From Oscillospiraceae bacterium (GTDB lineage: Bacteria > Bacillota > Clostridia > Oscillospirales > UBA929), in NCBI GenBank assembly GCA_009782215.1, contig WRKO01000024.1, positions 1 to 34,912 of the forward strand: DNA of 34,912 nucleotides, given 5' to 3'. Shown piece by piece: positions 24,669 through 32,324 of this stretch; position 1 is the stretch's first letter; every line of letters starts with the position of its first letter. The translations under genes and the position numbers were made by a program. Below the pieces are notes generated by a model. That model saw only the letters and a list, made by a program, of their open reading frames with translations, ran no database searches and had not been told where the DNA came from.

Positions 24669-25853
24669 ATGCGTATTTTTGACGGTGGCAATGACAGCGA
24701 CCTCAGAGAGGCGGGGGCGCTTCTGCGCGGCGGCGGCGTCGCCGCCCTCCCAACCGAGACGGTGTACGGTCTTGCCGCCGACGCGTCCAACCCTGCCGCC
24801 ATTGCGCGGGTCTACGCGATTAAAGGCAGGCCGGACAACAAGCCTCTGCCCATCCTGATGGCGGGGGAGGAAGACGCCATACGGCTCTGCCATGTCACGG
24901 CGGCGGCGCGGGAGCTGATGGCAAAATATTGGCCGGGGCCCCTGACGCTGATTATGAACGCTTCGGCACAGGGGAGCGAAACCCTTTGCACCCTGCCTCA
25001 GCCCGGCCCGGGAGGCTGCGCCACCGTCGGGGGCCGGTGTCCCGACCATCCGGCCGCGCTGGCGGTTTTGCGCTACGCGGGTGTGCCGCTGGCGCTCACC
25101 TCCGCCAACCGCTCGGGCGAGCCTCCGCCGTCGTCGCCGTCGCAAATCAGCCTAATCGGGCTGGGCGGCATTGTGGACGGGGGCCCCTGCGCCGTGGGCA
25201 GGCCGTCCGCGATTCTCGACGTTACCTCCGATGCGCCGCAGCTCCTCCGCCACAGCGCGGCGGTCGTCGGCGTCACCGGCGGAAGCGGGGCGGGCAAGAG
25301 CGCCGTGCTTGAAAGATTGAAAGCGCTGGGTGCGGCAATCGTCCGCGCCGACGACATCTATCATAAGCTGCTGGCGTCCGACGAGGGGATGCTCGGCGAG
25401 CTGCGGGAGCGTTTCGCCGACGCCTTTACCAAAAGCGGGGCGTTCGACCGCGCCGCGATGCGTAAAATCGCCTTTTCCGACCCGGCGGCGCTGGCCGGGC
25501 TCAACCGCATTACCCACCCCTATGTGGTCAAAGAGGCGCGGAGAAAGATGGCGCGGGTGTTTCTCAAAGACAGCGGCACGCCAATCGCCATTGAAGCCAT
25601 TGCCTTAATCGGGAGCGGGCTGGACGCGCTGTGTACGGTCAAGGTCGCGGTCACGGCGCCTTTCCTGACGCGGGCGGAGCGGATTATGTCGCGGGACGGC
25701 TTGGCGAGCGAGGACGCGATGAAACGCCTGCACGGACAGAAGGACGATGCGTATTATATCAAAAACTGCGATATAACCGTCGAAAACAACGGCACGGCGG
25801 AAGAGCTAAACGAAAGGGTGGATGCGATATGGGAAACGCGCGTGAAATCTTAA
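24669..25853 (+). CDS. Fusion of threonylcarbamoyl-AMP synthase (TsaC/YrdC) and dephospho-CoA kinase (CoaE)
   Basis: 394 aa with two complete enzyme domains in one frame. Residues 1-197: YrdC/TsaC, with ALPTETVYGLAADA, the KxR-SxN-type signature YAIKGRPDNKPLPILM, LTSANRSGEPP and PSAILDVTSDAPQLLR; it makes threonylcarbamoyl-AMP for the t6A modification of tRNA. Residues 199-394: CoaE, with Walker A GVTGGSGAGKS (201-211), RADDIYHKLL (the DAD-type substrate loop), ITHPYV and AIEAIALIGSGLD; it phosphorylates dephospho-CoA. There is only a 1-2-residue linker and no internal start signal. The C-terminus of the kinase overlaps the next gene by 25 bp. Confidence 0.92.
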   Translation: MRIFDGGNDSDLREAGALLRGGGVAALPTETVYGLAADASNPAAIARVYAIKGRPDNKPLPILMAGEEDAIRLCHVTAAARELMAKYWPGPLTLIMNASAQGSETLCTLPQPGPGGCATVGGRCPDHPAALAVLRYAGVPLALTSANRSGEPPPSSPSQISLIGLGGIVDGGPCAVGRPSAILDVTSDAPQLLRHSAAVVGVTGGSGAGKSAVLERLKALGAAIVRADDIYHKLLASDEGMLGELRERFADAFTKSGAFDRAAMRKIAFSDPAALAGLNRITHPYVVKEARRKMARVFLKDSGTPIAIEAIALIGSGLDALCTVKVAVTAPFLTRAERIMSRDGLASEDAMKRLHGQKDDAYYIKNCDITVENNGTAEELNERVDAIWETRVKS

Positions 25854-27163
25854 TCGGCAAGCCCGCTCCGGCATACGGGCGGCTGCGCGGAGGAGAATGG
25901 GAGAAAGCCTTGGCGTATGCCGAGGGGTATAAACAGTTCCTCAACGCGGGCAAGACCGAGCGCGAGTGTACGGCGGAAGCGCTGAGAATGGCGGAGGGGC
26001 GCGGGCTTTTGAGCTATGCCCGCCACAACAAGGCGGTCATCCTCATCAAGCGGGGGCGAAGGCCCCTCTCGGAGGGGACGCGGATCGTCGCGGCGCATAT
26101 TGACTCGCCGAGAATCGACGTCAAGCCTTATCCGCTCTACGAGCAGGACGGCTTTGCCATGCTCAAGACGCACTATTACGGCGGCATCAAGAAATACCAC
26201 TGGATGGCGATGCCGCTGGAGCTGCGCGGCGTGGTGGTTCTGCGGGACGGGACGGCGGTCACGTTGGCTCCAGACGCGGACGAGCCGGTGCTGTTCATCA
26301 GCGACCTTCTGCCGCATTTGGGCGCGGATCAAGCGAAAAAAGTCCTCTCCGAAGCGTTCCCCGGCGAAAACCTTAACGTGACGGCGGGAACGATTCCCAG
26401 CGAGGAAGACGGGGACGAGAAGGTGAAATTCGCCGTTATGTCCCTCCTCCACAAGCGTTACGGCATGACCGAGCATGACTTCCAGTCCGCGGAGCTGTGC
26501 TTTGTGCCGGCGGGAACGGCGCGTGACGCGGGGCTGGACGGCTCGATGATTGGCGCCTACGGCCATGACGACCGCTCCTGCGCCTACGCCGCCATGAAAG
26601 CCCTCTTTGACGCCGAAGACCCGGAATACACCGCCGTCTGCGTTCTCGCGGACAAGGAGGAAATCGGCTCGGAAGGGATTACCGGGATGCAGAGCGCGTT
26701 TTTTGATACCGTGATGGAGGATTTGTGCGCGGCGGAGGGGACGGCGCTGCGGACTTGCTACGCCAACAGCTTTTGTTTCTCCGGCGATGTGACCAACGCC
26801 TTCGACCCCAACTTCGCCGATGTGAGCGACGCGCGCAACAACGCCCGCTTGGGGCACGGCCCCTGCGTGATGAAAGCCACCGGCAGGGGAGGCAAAAGCG
26901 GCTCGTCCGACGCCTCGGCGGAAACGATGGGCAAAACGCGCCGCCTGCTCGACGGCGCGGGGGTGTGCTGGCAGATGGGCGAGCTGGGCAAGGTAGACCA
27001 AGGCGGCGGCGGCACGGTGGCTTTGTTTTTAGCCCGCCGAAACATCGAGGTCGTCGATATCGGCGTCCCGGTGCTGAATATGCACGCGCCGATGGAAATC
27101 GCCGCCAAAATCGACTGCTGGGAGCTGTACAAGGCGTTTTCGGCGCTGTACGCGGATAGGTGA
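25829..27163 (+). CDS. M18 family aminopeptidase
   Basis: 444 aa dodecameric zinc metallopeptidase. Metal ligands and motifs: H90/D92 in AAHIDSPRIDVKP, the bridging Asp in YGHDDRSCAYA, catalytic Glu pair in LADKEEIGSEG, and the final His in NMHAPMEI. The family removes N-terminal, often acidic or hydrophobic residues; specificity cannot be read here. ATG 25829 with AAAGGGTGG upstream lies inside the 3' end of the TsaC-CoaE gene, so the two are translationally coupled. Confidence 0.93.
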   Translation: MGNAREILIGKPAPAYGRLRGGEWEKALAYAEGYKQFLNAGKTERECTAEALRMAEGRGLLSYARHNKAVILIKRGRRPLSEGTRIVAAHIDSPRIDVKPYPLYEQDGFAMLKTHYYGGIKKYHWMAMPLELRGVVVLRDGTAVTLAPDADEPVLFISDLLPHLGADQAKKVLSEAFPGENLNVTAGTIPSEEDGDEKVKFAVMSLLHKRYGMTEHDFQSAELCFVPAGTARDAGLDGSMIGAYGHDDRSCAYAAMKALFDAEDPEYTAVCVLADKEEIGSEGITGMQSAFFDTVMEDLCAAEGTALRTCYANSFCFSGDVTNAFDPNFADVSDARNNARLGHGPCVMKATGRGGKSGSSDASAETMGKTRRLLDGAGVCWQMGELGKVDQGGGGTVALFLARRNIEVVDIGVPVLNMHAPMEIAAKIDCWELYKAFSALYADR

Positions 27164-27208
27164 CAGGTTCGGTTTCAACTTTTTTCCGCAAACTTTGCAA
27201 ATTCGTTC

Positions 27209-27237
27209 TTGACATGCCCCGCCAAGTGGTATATAAT
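27209..27237 (+). promoter_or_regulatory. Perfect consensus sigma-A promoter
   Basis: TTGACA (27209-27214), exactly 17 bp, TATAAT (27232-27237). This is the strongest promoter in the window and starts a transcript ~350 nt before the next start codon. Confidence 0.9.
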
Positions 27238-27243
27238 CGCATT

Positions 27244-27592
27244 GCTGGGAACCGGCTTGCGCCAAAACGCGCAAAACGAGCCCCCGCGGCAGACTTTGGT
27301 GTAATCAGCGCCAAAGCCCTGCGAAGGTGACCGATCCACCTTACGCAACCGTTTTACCGGCGCCGCGAGAACACTGTTATTATAACCTCTTAGTTGCTCT
27401 TTTTCAAGCGGTGAGTTAAGAAATCAAGCGCGGGACGGGCCAGCCGCGATTTATCGCGCACGTCGTAAGGTACGCAACGGCTTTGCCGTTCACCTTCGGC
27501 GTGTGCTTATTTATGCGCAAACTCCGCGCAAGCCGGCCTCCCCGGGCGGTTCTGTTGGGCTGTGGAAATATTTTTGTAAAGGCGGAGACAAC
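27244..27592 (+). ncRNA. Structured leader or unidentified small RNA
   Basis: Non-coding stretch after the consensus promoter. Stable elements seen: CTTTGGTG/CGCCAAAG (hairpin ~27294-27316), AAGGTG/CACCTT (~27324-27342) inside GCG/CGC, possible end pairing CTTGCG with CGCGAG (27256-27261 with ~27364-27369), a U-rich run CTCTTTTTC near 27400, and a second hairpin AACGGC-TTT-GCCGTT (27476-27490) extended by AAGGT/ACCTT. It could be a stand-alone RNA of ~140-160 nt or a long 5' leader of the LRR-SLH gene. I checked for tmRNA, RNase P, SRP, T-box and common riboswitch signatures and saw none. Confidence 0.45.
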
Positions 27593-29251
27593 ATGAAAAA
27601 AAGATTTTTATCCCTAGCGCTGGCACTGGCGCTGGTTCTCGCGCTTGTCCCGGCAGTCACGGCGTCAGACACCGTCATCACCTTCCCCGACGCTAACTTT
27701 GAGGCGGCGGTGCGGGAGCTTATCGGCAAGCCCACAGGGGACATCCTCACGTCGGACGTGTCGGAGATTACGTGGCTTAGCGTAGACGGCCGCGAAATTG
27801 AAGACCTGACCGGCATTGAGTATTTCACCGCGCTGACATACCTTTGGGTCGACAACAACCAACTGACCACGCTGGACTTGAGGCAAAACACCGCCCTGAC
27901 AGACCTTCAAGCCGTCAACAACCAACTGACCACGCTGGACTTGAGCAACAACACTGTGCTGACATGGCTTGAGGTCAGAAGAAACCAACTGACCACGCTG
28001 GACTTGAGCAACAACACTGTGCTGACATGGCTTGAGGTCAGAAGAAACCAACTGACCACGCTGGACTTGAGCCGCAATACTGCGCTGACGGGGCTTAATG
28101 TCAGCAACAACCAACTGACCGCGCTGGATGTAAGCCAAAACACCGCGCTGACAGACCTTAGTGTCGGCAACAACCAACTAACCACGTTGGACGTGAGTCA
28201 AAACACCGCACTGACACGGCTTATAGCTGTCGACAACCAACTAACCACTCTGGACATAAGCCGCAACTCCGCGCTGACGGAGCTTTGGGTCACCGACACC
28301 CAGCTTACCACACTGGACATAAGCAATAACACTGCGCTGACATACCTTGATGCCTGCCGCAACCAACTGACCGCGCTGGATGTGAGCCGTAACACCGAGT
28401 TGGCATGGCTTTATGTACAATACAACCAACTGACCACGCTAGACGTAAGCCGTAACACCGCGCTGATATGGCTTAGGGTCGACGACAACCAACTGACCAC
28501 GCTAGACGTGAGCAACAACACCGAGTTGAGACTCCTTTGGGTCTATGGCAACCTCATGGGGCAAGACCCTGCCGTGAGCGTCCCGGCGTGGACGAAAAGT
28601 CCGGCGCTAAACGCGGAAACTTACGACGACGAGTGGGAAGACTTCATGTTTTTCTACTTCCCCCAAGGTGACGGCACCCCCTCCGACCCCCTAGACAGCG
28701 CCGACACATGGGCGAAGGACGGCATCACCGAAGCGATTGCCAAGGGCTTCGTGCCGAGCGACATACAGGGCAGCTACACGCAAACCATCACCCGCGCCGA
28801 GTTTTGCCGGATGGCGGTGAGCTGGGTTGAGTTTGTGCTGGAAAAAGACATAGACGCGATACTGGCCGAGCGGGACTTAGCCCGTGACCCGGACGCATTT
28901 GGCGACACGAGCGACTCTTACATACTGGCGGCGTACGCGCTGGATATCACCGGCGGCGTGGGCGGCGGTCTGTTCAACCCGGACGGCGGCTTTACCCGCG
29001 AACAGGCGGCGGTGATGATTATGAATACCTGCCGCGCTATTGGCGCGGACGTGAGCGACCCGCCGACCGCCGACTTCACCGACCTTGATACAGCGTCAAA
29101 CTGGGCGCGGAACGGGATTAACTTCGTGCGGGCGAACGGCATTATGAGCGGCACCAGCACAACAGAGGCGATTTTCACCCCCTCGCAAGACTTCAACCGC
29201 CAGCAGAGCATTGTGACGTTTAACAATATCAAGGTTGAGGAGCTGCCGTAA
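27593..29251 (+). CDS. Leucine-rich-repeat surface protein with C-terminal SLH region
   Basis: 552 aa, exported. Signal peptide 1-25 (MKKRFLSLALALALVLALVP, then AVTAS). Residues ~28-78 form an LRR cap (ITFPDANFEAAVRELIGKP). Residues 80-310 hold eleven 21-residue repeats of form [AVE]-L-x-x-L-x-x-x-x-N-Q-L-T-[TA]-L-D-[LVI]-S-x-N-[TS], internalin-like. From ~365 an SLH region follows (AEFCRMAVSWVEF, GLFNPDGGFTREQAAVMIM, GINFVRANGIMSG, ending VEELP), nearly the same as the end of the protein at 139-1161. Likely wall-bound, with the LRR face binding proteins or glycans. ATG 27593 follows AAGGCGGAG. Confidence 0.92.
   Translation: MKKRFLSLALALALVLALVPAVTASDTVITFPDANFEAAVRELIGKPTGDILTSDVSEITWLSVDGREIEDLTGIEYFTALTYLWVDNNQLTTLDLRQNTALTDLQAVNNQLTTLDLSNNTVLTWLEVRRNQLTTLDLSNNTVLTWLEVRRNQLTTLDLSRNTALTGLNVSNNQLTALDVSQNTALTDLSVGNNQLTTLDVSQNTALTRLIAVDNQLTTLDISRNSALTELWVTDTQLTTLDISNNTALTYLDACRNQLTALDVSRNTELAWLYVQYNQLTTLDVSRNTALIWLRVDDNQLTTLDVSNNTELRLLWVYGNLMGQDPAVSVPAWTKSPALNAETYDDEWEDFMFFYFPQGDGTPSDPLDSADTWAKDGITEAIAKGFVPSDIQGSYTQTITRAEFCRMAVSWVEFVLEKDIDAILAERDLARDPDAFGDTSDSYILAAYALDITGGVGGGLFNPDGGFTREQAAVMIMNTCRAIGADVSDPPTADFTDLDTASNWARNGINFVRANGIMSGTSTTEAIFTPSQDFNRQQSIVTFNNIKVEELP
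27830..28522 (+). repeat. Eleven 63-bp LRR-coding repeats
   Basis: 693 bp, eleven units of 63 bp in frame. The third and fourth units (from ~27938 and ~28001) are identical over a full unit, including silent positions, so this duplication is recent. The others diverge mainly at the variable LRR surface positions. Confidence 0.95.
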
Positions 29252-29301
29252 ATAAAATTATAGGGAACGAACGCGGCTGTATACGGCGTTTCAAGCGTGA
29301 C

Positions 29302-29329
29302 AAAAACCCCCGGCAAACCGGGGGTTTTT
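29302..29329. terminator. Bidirectional intrinsic terminator
   Basis: Perfect 12-bp stem AAAAACCCCCGG (29302-29313) / CCGGGGGTTTTT (29318-29329), loop CAAA, with U-runs in both directions. Serves the LRR-SLH gene (plus) and the small gene at 29339 (minus). Confidence 0.95.
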
Positions 29330-29338
29330 CTTGTTTGC

Positions 29339-29953
29339 TTACCCTTCGGAGGGCACTTTAGCAAGCGCGTCGAAGCTCCGCATGGTGACCTCGAATGTCT
29401 GCTGAACCAGTTCGGGCAGATTGCCGCCGGCCTCGTTCTGCACATTGAGGAAGGCCGCTCCCACCGCGTTTTGGAACACCCCGGCAAGCGCCGGCTGCTG
29501 TCTGAGCGCGTCCGCCCCTCCGGCAACATCTTCGGCCACGCCGAGGATGCGCTGGCCGGTCTGCGCGGGGCTGTAATAATCAACCGCGCTGACGACGGCT
29601 TCATGCTGCTCCTGCGGGACATAGTCGGGGATGAAGCTCTCCGGGCGAAGCGACGGGTCGAGCTGCAAGGCCTTGTTGCCGTAAAAGAGCATAAAGAGGT
29701 GGTTTCCTTTGGAATACTGTTCCTTGATGATGCGTTCCGCCATGCGGCGCATCATCTGGGCCTGCATGTTGACCGTCTGCACGGTGTTGTTGCGCTGCGC
29801 CGCGCGGCTGGCGCGGCTGGGGGTGATTTCAACCGTGTCGGTCACGTTGCGGCGTTCCGCCGCGACGGCGGCGATCTGCACCGCTGCCGGCTCTTTGGCT
29901 TGGATGGACTGCGCCGCGGCCGCGGCGGATGTACTAATCGGTGCGATGTTCAT
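29339..29953 (-). CDS. Small protein of unknown function behind a sigma-D-like promoter
   Basis: 204 aa, soluble. Low-complexity Ala/Ser N-terminus (MNIAPISTSAAAAAQSIQAK), a helical middle (MQAQMMRRMAERIIKEQYSK), then DYYSPAQTGQRILGVAEDVAG and a helical C-terminus (VQQTFEVTMRSFDALAKV). The YYSP-x-x-TGQRI segment recalls DUF5610-type proteins (from memory, unsure). GGAGG lies before ATG 29953; the frame upstream is not coding. A hairpin ACCCGGC-TTGC-GCCGGGT (29973-29990) stands just ahead of the SD. The promoter suggests co-expression with flagellar genes; none are in the window. Confidence 0.78.
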   Translation of the reverse strand: MNIAPISTSAAAAAQSIQAKEPAAVQIAAVAAERRNVTDTVEITPSRASRAAQRNNTVQTVNMQAQMMRRMAERIIKEQYSKGNHLFMLFYGNKALQLDPSLRPESFIPDYVPQEQHEAVVSAVDYYSPAQTGQRILGVAEDVAGGADALRQQPALAGVFQNAVGAAFLNVQNEAGGNLPELVQQTFEVTMRSFDALAKVPSEG

Positions 29954-30009
29954 GTCGGTTCCCTCCGTTCTGACCCGGCTTGCGCCGGGTGTGGCACTCC
30001 TTAAATCTA

Positions 30010-30036
30010 TTATCGTTACTTTTGCCGCAAACTTTA
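30010..30036 (-). promoter_or_regulatory. Sigma-28/SigD-like promoter
   Basis: On the minus strand TAAAGTTT (30029-30036), an 11-bp spacer and AACGATAA (30010-30017). The flagellar sigma-28 consensus is TAAAGTTT-N11-GCCGATAA, so 14 of 16 positions match with exact spacing. It lies ~57 bp before the start codon of the 204-aa gene. Confidence 0.75.
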
Positions 30037-30069
30037 GAGGGTTTTCATGTTTTTTTGTAATTCCTTGAC

Positions 30070-30112
30070 GCTTCCGCTTGTCTCCCGCCAAAGACTGGAG
30101 ACCGGCGGAAGC
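30070..30112 (-). terminator. Large two-part hairpin after the acyl-CoA synthetase gene
   Basis: GCTTCCGC (30070-30077) pairs with GCGGAAGC (30105-30112), and inside it TCTCC (30081-30085) pairs with GGAGA (30097-30101). It lies 4 bp beyond the stop codon of the minus-strand gene. No U-tract follows, so it may be a 3'-stabilising structure rather than a classic terminator. Confidence 0.5.
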
Positions 30113-30116
30113 AGAG

Positions 30117-31664
30117 CTACGCTTTTTTGCGTATTTCCGCCCGTTTGGTCTTGCCGCTGGCGGTTTTCGGCAGCGCATCGGTAAACTCCACGATGCGCGG
30201 GTATTTATATGGAGCGGTAACGCGCTTGACGTATTCCTGCAATTCTTTCGCCAGCGCCTCAGACGGCCGGTAGCCGCTCTTGAGGACGACCGTGGCCTTG
30301 ACCACCTGCCCTCGCACCGGGTCGGGGGCGGCTGTGACGGCGGATTCCAGCACGGCCTCGTGCGTAATCAGCACGCTTTCCACTTCAAACGGGCCGATGC
30401 GGTAGCCGGAGCATTTAATCATATCGTCGTTCCGCCCGACAAACCAGTAATACCCGTCGTCGTCCCGCCATGCCACATCCCCGGTGTAATAAGCGCCGTT
30501 TTGAAAAGCCTTGGCGTTGGCTTCCGGGTCGTTGAGGTACTCCTTGAACAGCCCGCTGGGGTTGTGCAGCCCCCTGACGACAATCTCGCCCTCCACGCCC
30601 GTTTCGCAAGACTGCCCGTCCTCGTCCACAATGTCGATGTCGTATAACGGCGCGGGCTTGCCCATGCTGCCGGGGCGCGGCTCAATCCATTGGAAGGCGG
30701 CGACCAAAACGCTTGACTCGCTCTGTCCGAACCCCTCGGCCAGCTTGCACCCGGTGATGGCCTCCATCCGGTCGAAAACCTCTGGGTTAAGCGGCTCTCC
30801 CGCGTTGCACCAGCGCTTGACGGAGGAGATGTCGTAAGACGCCATATCCTCCTGAAGCAGAAAGCGGTACATCGTGGGCGGGACACAAAAGGTGGCGGGC
30901 TTGTATGTCTGAATTTTTTCCAGCAGGCTTTTCGCGGTGAACTTGTCCCAGTCGTAGGCAAACACGCACGCCCCGCAGAGCCACTGGCCGTATATCTTGC
31001 CCCAGCCGAACTTGGCCCAGCCGCTGTCGGACGCCGAAAAGTGCAGCGTGTTTTCCTCCACCTGCTGCCAATACTTTGCCGTGACAATCTGTCCCAGCGG
31101 ATGGAGGAAGTCGTGCTTGACCATCTTGGGCATCCCGGTGGTGCCAGAGGAGAAATAAATCAGCATGGGGTCTTCGTTGCGGGTGTCAACCCGCTCCAAC
31201 ACGGCGGGGCAGCTTTCAAAATCGAAGTCTTTCAGCCCGTCCACGGTGAGGATAAACTTGATTCCCGCCATCTCCACGCGGTATTCGATGTCTTTTTCGG
31301 TCAGTTGGACGGAGCCGGGAATGACCACCGCGCCCAGCTTATGAAGCGCGACGGCGCAGACCCAATATTCCCATCGCTGGCGCAGGATGAGCAGCACCCG
31401 GTCGCCTTTGCCGATGCCCCGGGCTTTGAATCCATTCGCCGCCCGGTTGGACAGCTCCGACATATCGGCGAAGGTCATCGTCTTCTCCCCGCCGCGGTCA
31501 TCGCACCACACCAGCGCCTTTTTGTCCGTCTCCGTCTCCGCCCACGCGTCCACCACGTCATAGCCGAAGTTAAAGCGTTCCGGCACATTCAGCCGGTAGT
31601 TTTCCATAAAATCCTCGTAAGAGTCAAACTCTGTACGGGGCAGAAAGCGTTTTAATAGAGTCAT
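30117..31664 (-). CDS. AMP-forming acyl-CoA synthetase
   Basis: 515 aa adenylate-forming ligase, activating a carboxylic acid with ATP and CoA. P-loop YFSSGTTGMPK (170-180), then EGFGQSESS, YYTGDVAWRDDDGYYWFVGR, the hinge region DDMIKCSGYRIGPFEVE and catalytic K505 (TASGKTKR). The WAKFGWGKIYG and YKYPRIVEF segments fit the medium-chain (ACSM-like) branch; the acid is unknown. It is shorter than usual (~540-550), with a gap just before the P-loop (~145-165). GAGGAG precedes ATG 31664. The XRE-cupin gene lies 29 bp upstream on the same strand, likely one operon. Confidence 0.92.
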   Translation of the reverse strand: MTLLKRFLPRTEFDSYEDFMENYRLNVPERFNFGYDVVDAWAETETDKKALVWCDDRGGEKTMTFADMSELSNRAANGFKARGIGKGDRVLLILRQRWEYWVCAVALHKLGAVVIPGSVQLTEKDIEYRVEMAGIKFILTVDGLKDFDFESCPAVLERVDTRNEDPMLIYFSSGTTGMPKMVKHDFLHPLGQIVTAKYWQQVEENTLHFSASDSGWAKFGWGKIYGQWLCGACVFAYDWDKFTAKSLLEKIQTYKPATFCVPPTMYRFLLQEDMASYDISSVKRWCNAGEPLNPEVFDRMEAITGCKLAEGFGQSESSVLVAAFQWIEPRPGSMGKPAPLYDIDIVDEDGQSCETGVEGEIVVRGLHNPSGLFKEYLNDPEANAKAFQNGAYYTGDVAWRDDDGYYWFVGRNDDMIKCSGYRIGPFEVESVLITHEAVLESAVTAAPDPVRGQVVKATVVLKSGYRPSEALAKELQEYVKRVTAPYKYPRIVEFTDALPKTASGKTKRAEIRKKA

Positions 31665-31693
31665 ACAATCATCTCCTCGCGGGGGCGGCCGCC

Positions 31694-32239
31694 CTACAAT
31701 GTAATCACCGTTAAAAACCGCGCCCTGCCGCCGACGGCGCGCTGACCGTGGGGGCGGTTGGGGTTGAAATACACACTGTCGCCCGCTTCCAGCCGTATGG
31801 CTTTGCCGTCAAAGAGCAAGTCCATCGTCCCTTCCAGACACATATTGAACTCCTGTCCTCCATGCGCCACAGGGGCGGGGTCGCCCTCTTCCGGTTCCAC
31901 CGTGACCAGAAGGGGCTCCATAACTCGGTGTTTGTACGTATACGCCAGCGATTGAAAGGCATAGCCGGGGTAGCGGTCTATGGTCATGCCATGCCCCCGC
32001 TTGACGAGGCAATATGATTCCAAATGCGGCGCCCGCCCGGTGAGCAGCTCGTTCAAATCCACGCCCAGCACCGCCGCCAGACGGAAGAGTACATTGATGG
32101 GAACGTCGCTGCCGTCCGTTTCATAGCGGACGTAATCTTCTTCGCCGATTTGGAGCTTTCGCGCCACCTCGGCGGTTGTAAACCCGCAGACGTCCCGCAG
32201 TTCACGGATTCTGGCCGCCATTTCCTGTAGTTCCCGCAT
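31694..32239 (-). CDS. XRE-family regulator with C-terminal cupin sensor domain
   Basis: 181 aa. Residues ~5-62: HTH (MAARIRELRDVCGFTTAEVA, YVRYETDGSDVPINVLFRLA, VDLNELLTG). Residues ~85-181: cupin beta-barrel (PVAHGGQEFNMCLEGTMDLLF, EAGDSVYFNPNRPHGQRAVG) with potential metal-binding His/Glu residues. Such regulators sense a small metabolite; the adjacent acyl-CoA synthetase suggests a carboxylic acid or acyl-CoA. ATG 32239 starts the homologous region, with AAGGAGTTGGGAG upstream; the 13 extra residues of the longer frame overlap the promoter palindrome. Confidence 0.9.
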   Translation of the reverse strand: MRELQEMAARIRELRDVCGFTTAEVARKLQIGEEDYVRYETDGSDVPINVLFRLAAVLGVDLNELLTGRAPHLESYCLVKRGHGMTIDRYPGYAFQSLAYTYKHRVMEPLLVTVEPEEGDPAPVAHGGQEFNMCLEGTMDLLFDGKAIRLEAGDSVYFNPNRPHGQRAVGGRARFLTVITL

Positions 32240-32262
32240 TGGCTCCCAACTCCTTTTTTTGC

Positions 32263-32291
32263 TTGAAATGCGTTTCATAGTATGGTATCAT
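32263..32291 (+). promoter_or_regulatory. ahcY promoter with overlapping palindrome in a divergent control region
   Basis: TTGAAA (32263-32268), 17 bp, TATCAT (32286-32291) faces ahcY. TGAAA-TGCG-TTTCA (32264-32277) is a perfect inverted repeat over the -35 and also lies near the probable start of the opposite transcript (minus strand TTTACA/TACCAT around 32285-32310). The XRE-cupin protein is the likely binder. Confidence 0.65.
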
Positions 32292-32324
32292 AAGTATAGA
32301 CAGATGTAAAGGGGGCTGCTCACC

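Noticed and set aside
27165..27250. Second sigma-28-like site on the minus strand (AAAGTTTGCGG near 27184-27196)
   Set aside because: It resembles the left half of the site at 30029, but no CGATAA follows at the right distance and no minus-strand gene lies downstream.
27244..27400. Known RNA families (tmRNA, RNase P RNA, SRP RNA, T-box, cobalamin/TPP/SAM riboswitches)
   Set aside because: None of the conserved core sequences of these families could be found by eye; kept only as an unidentified structured region.
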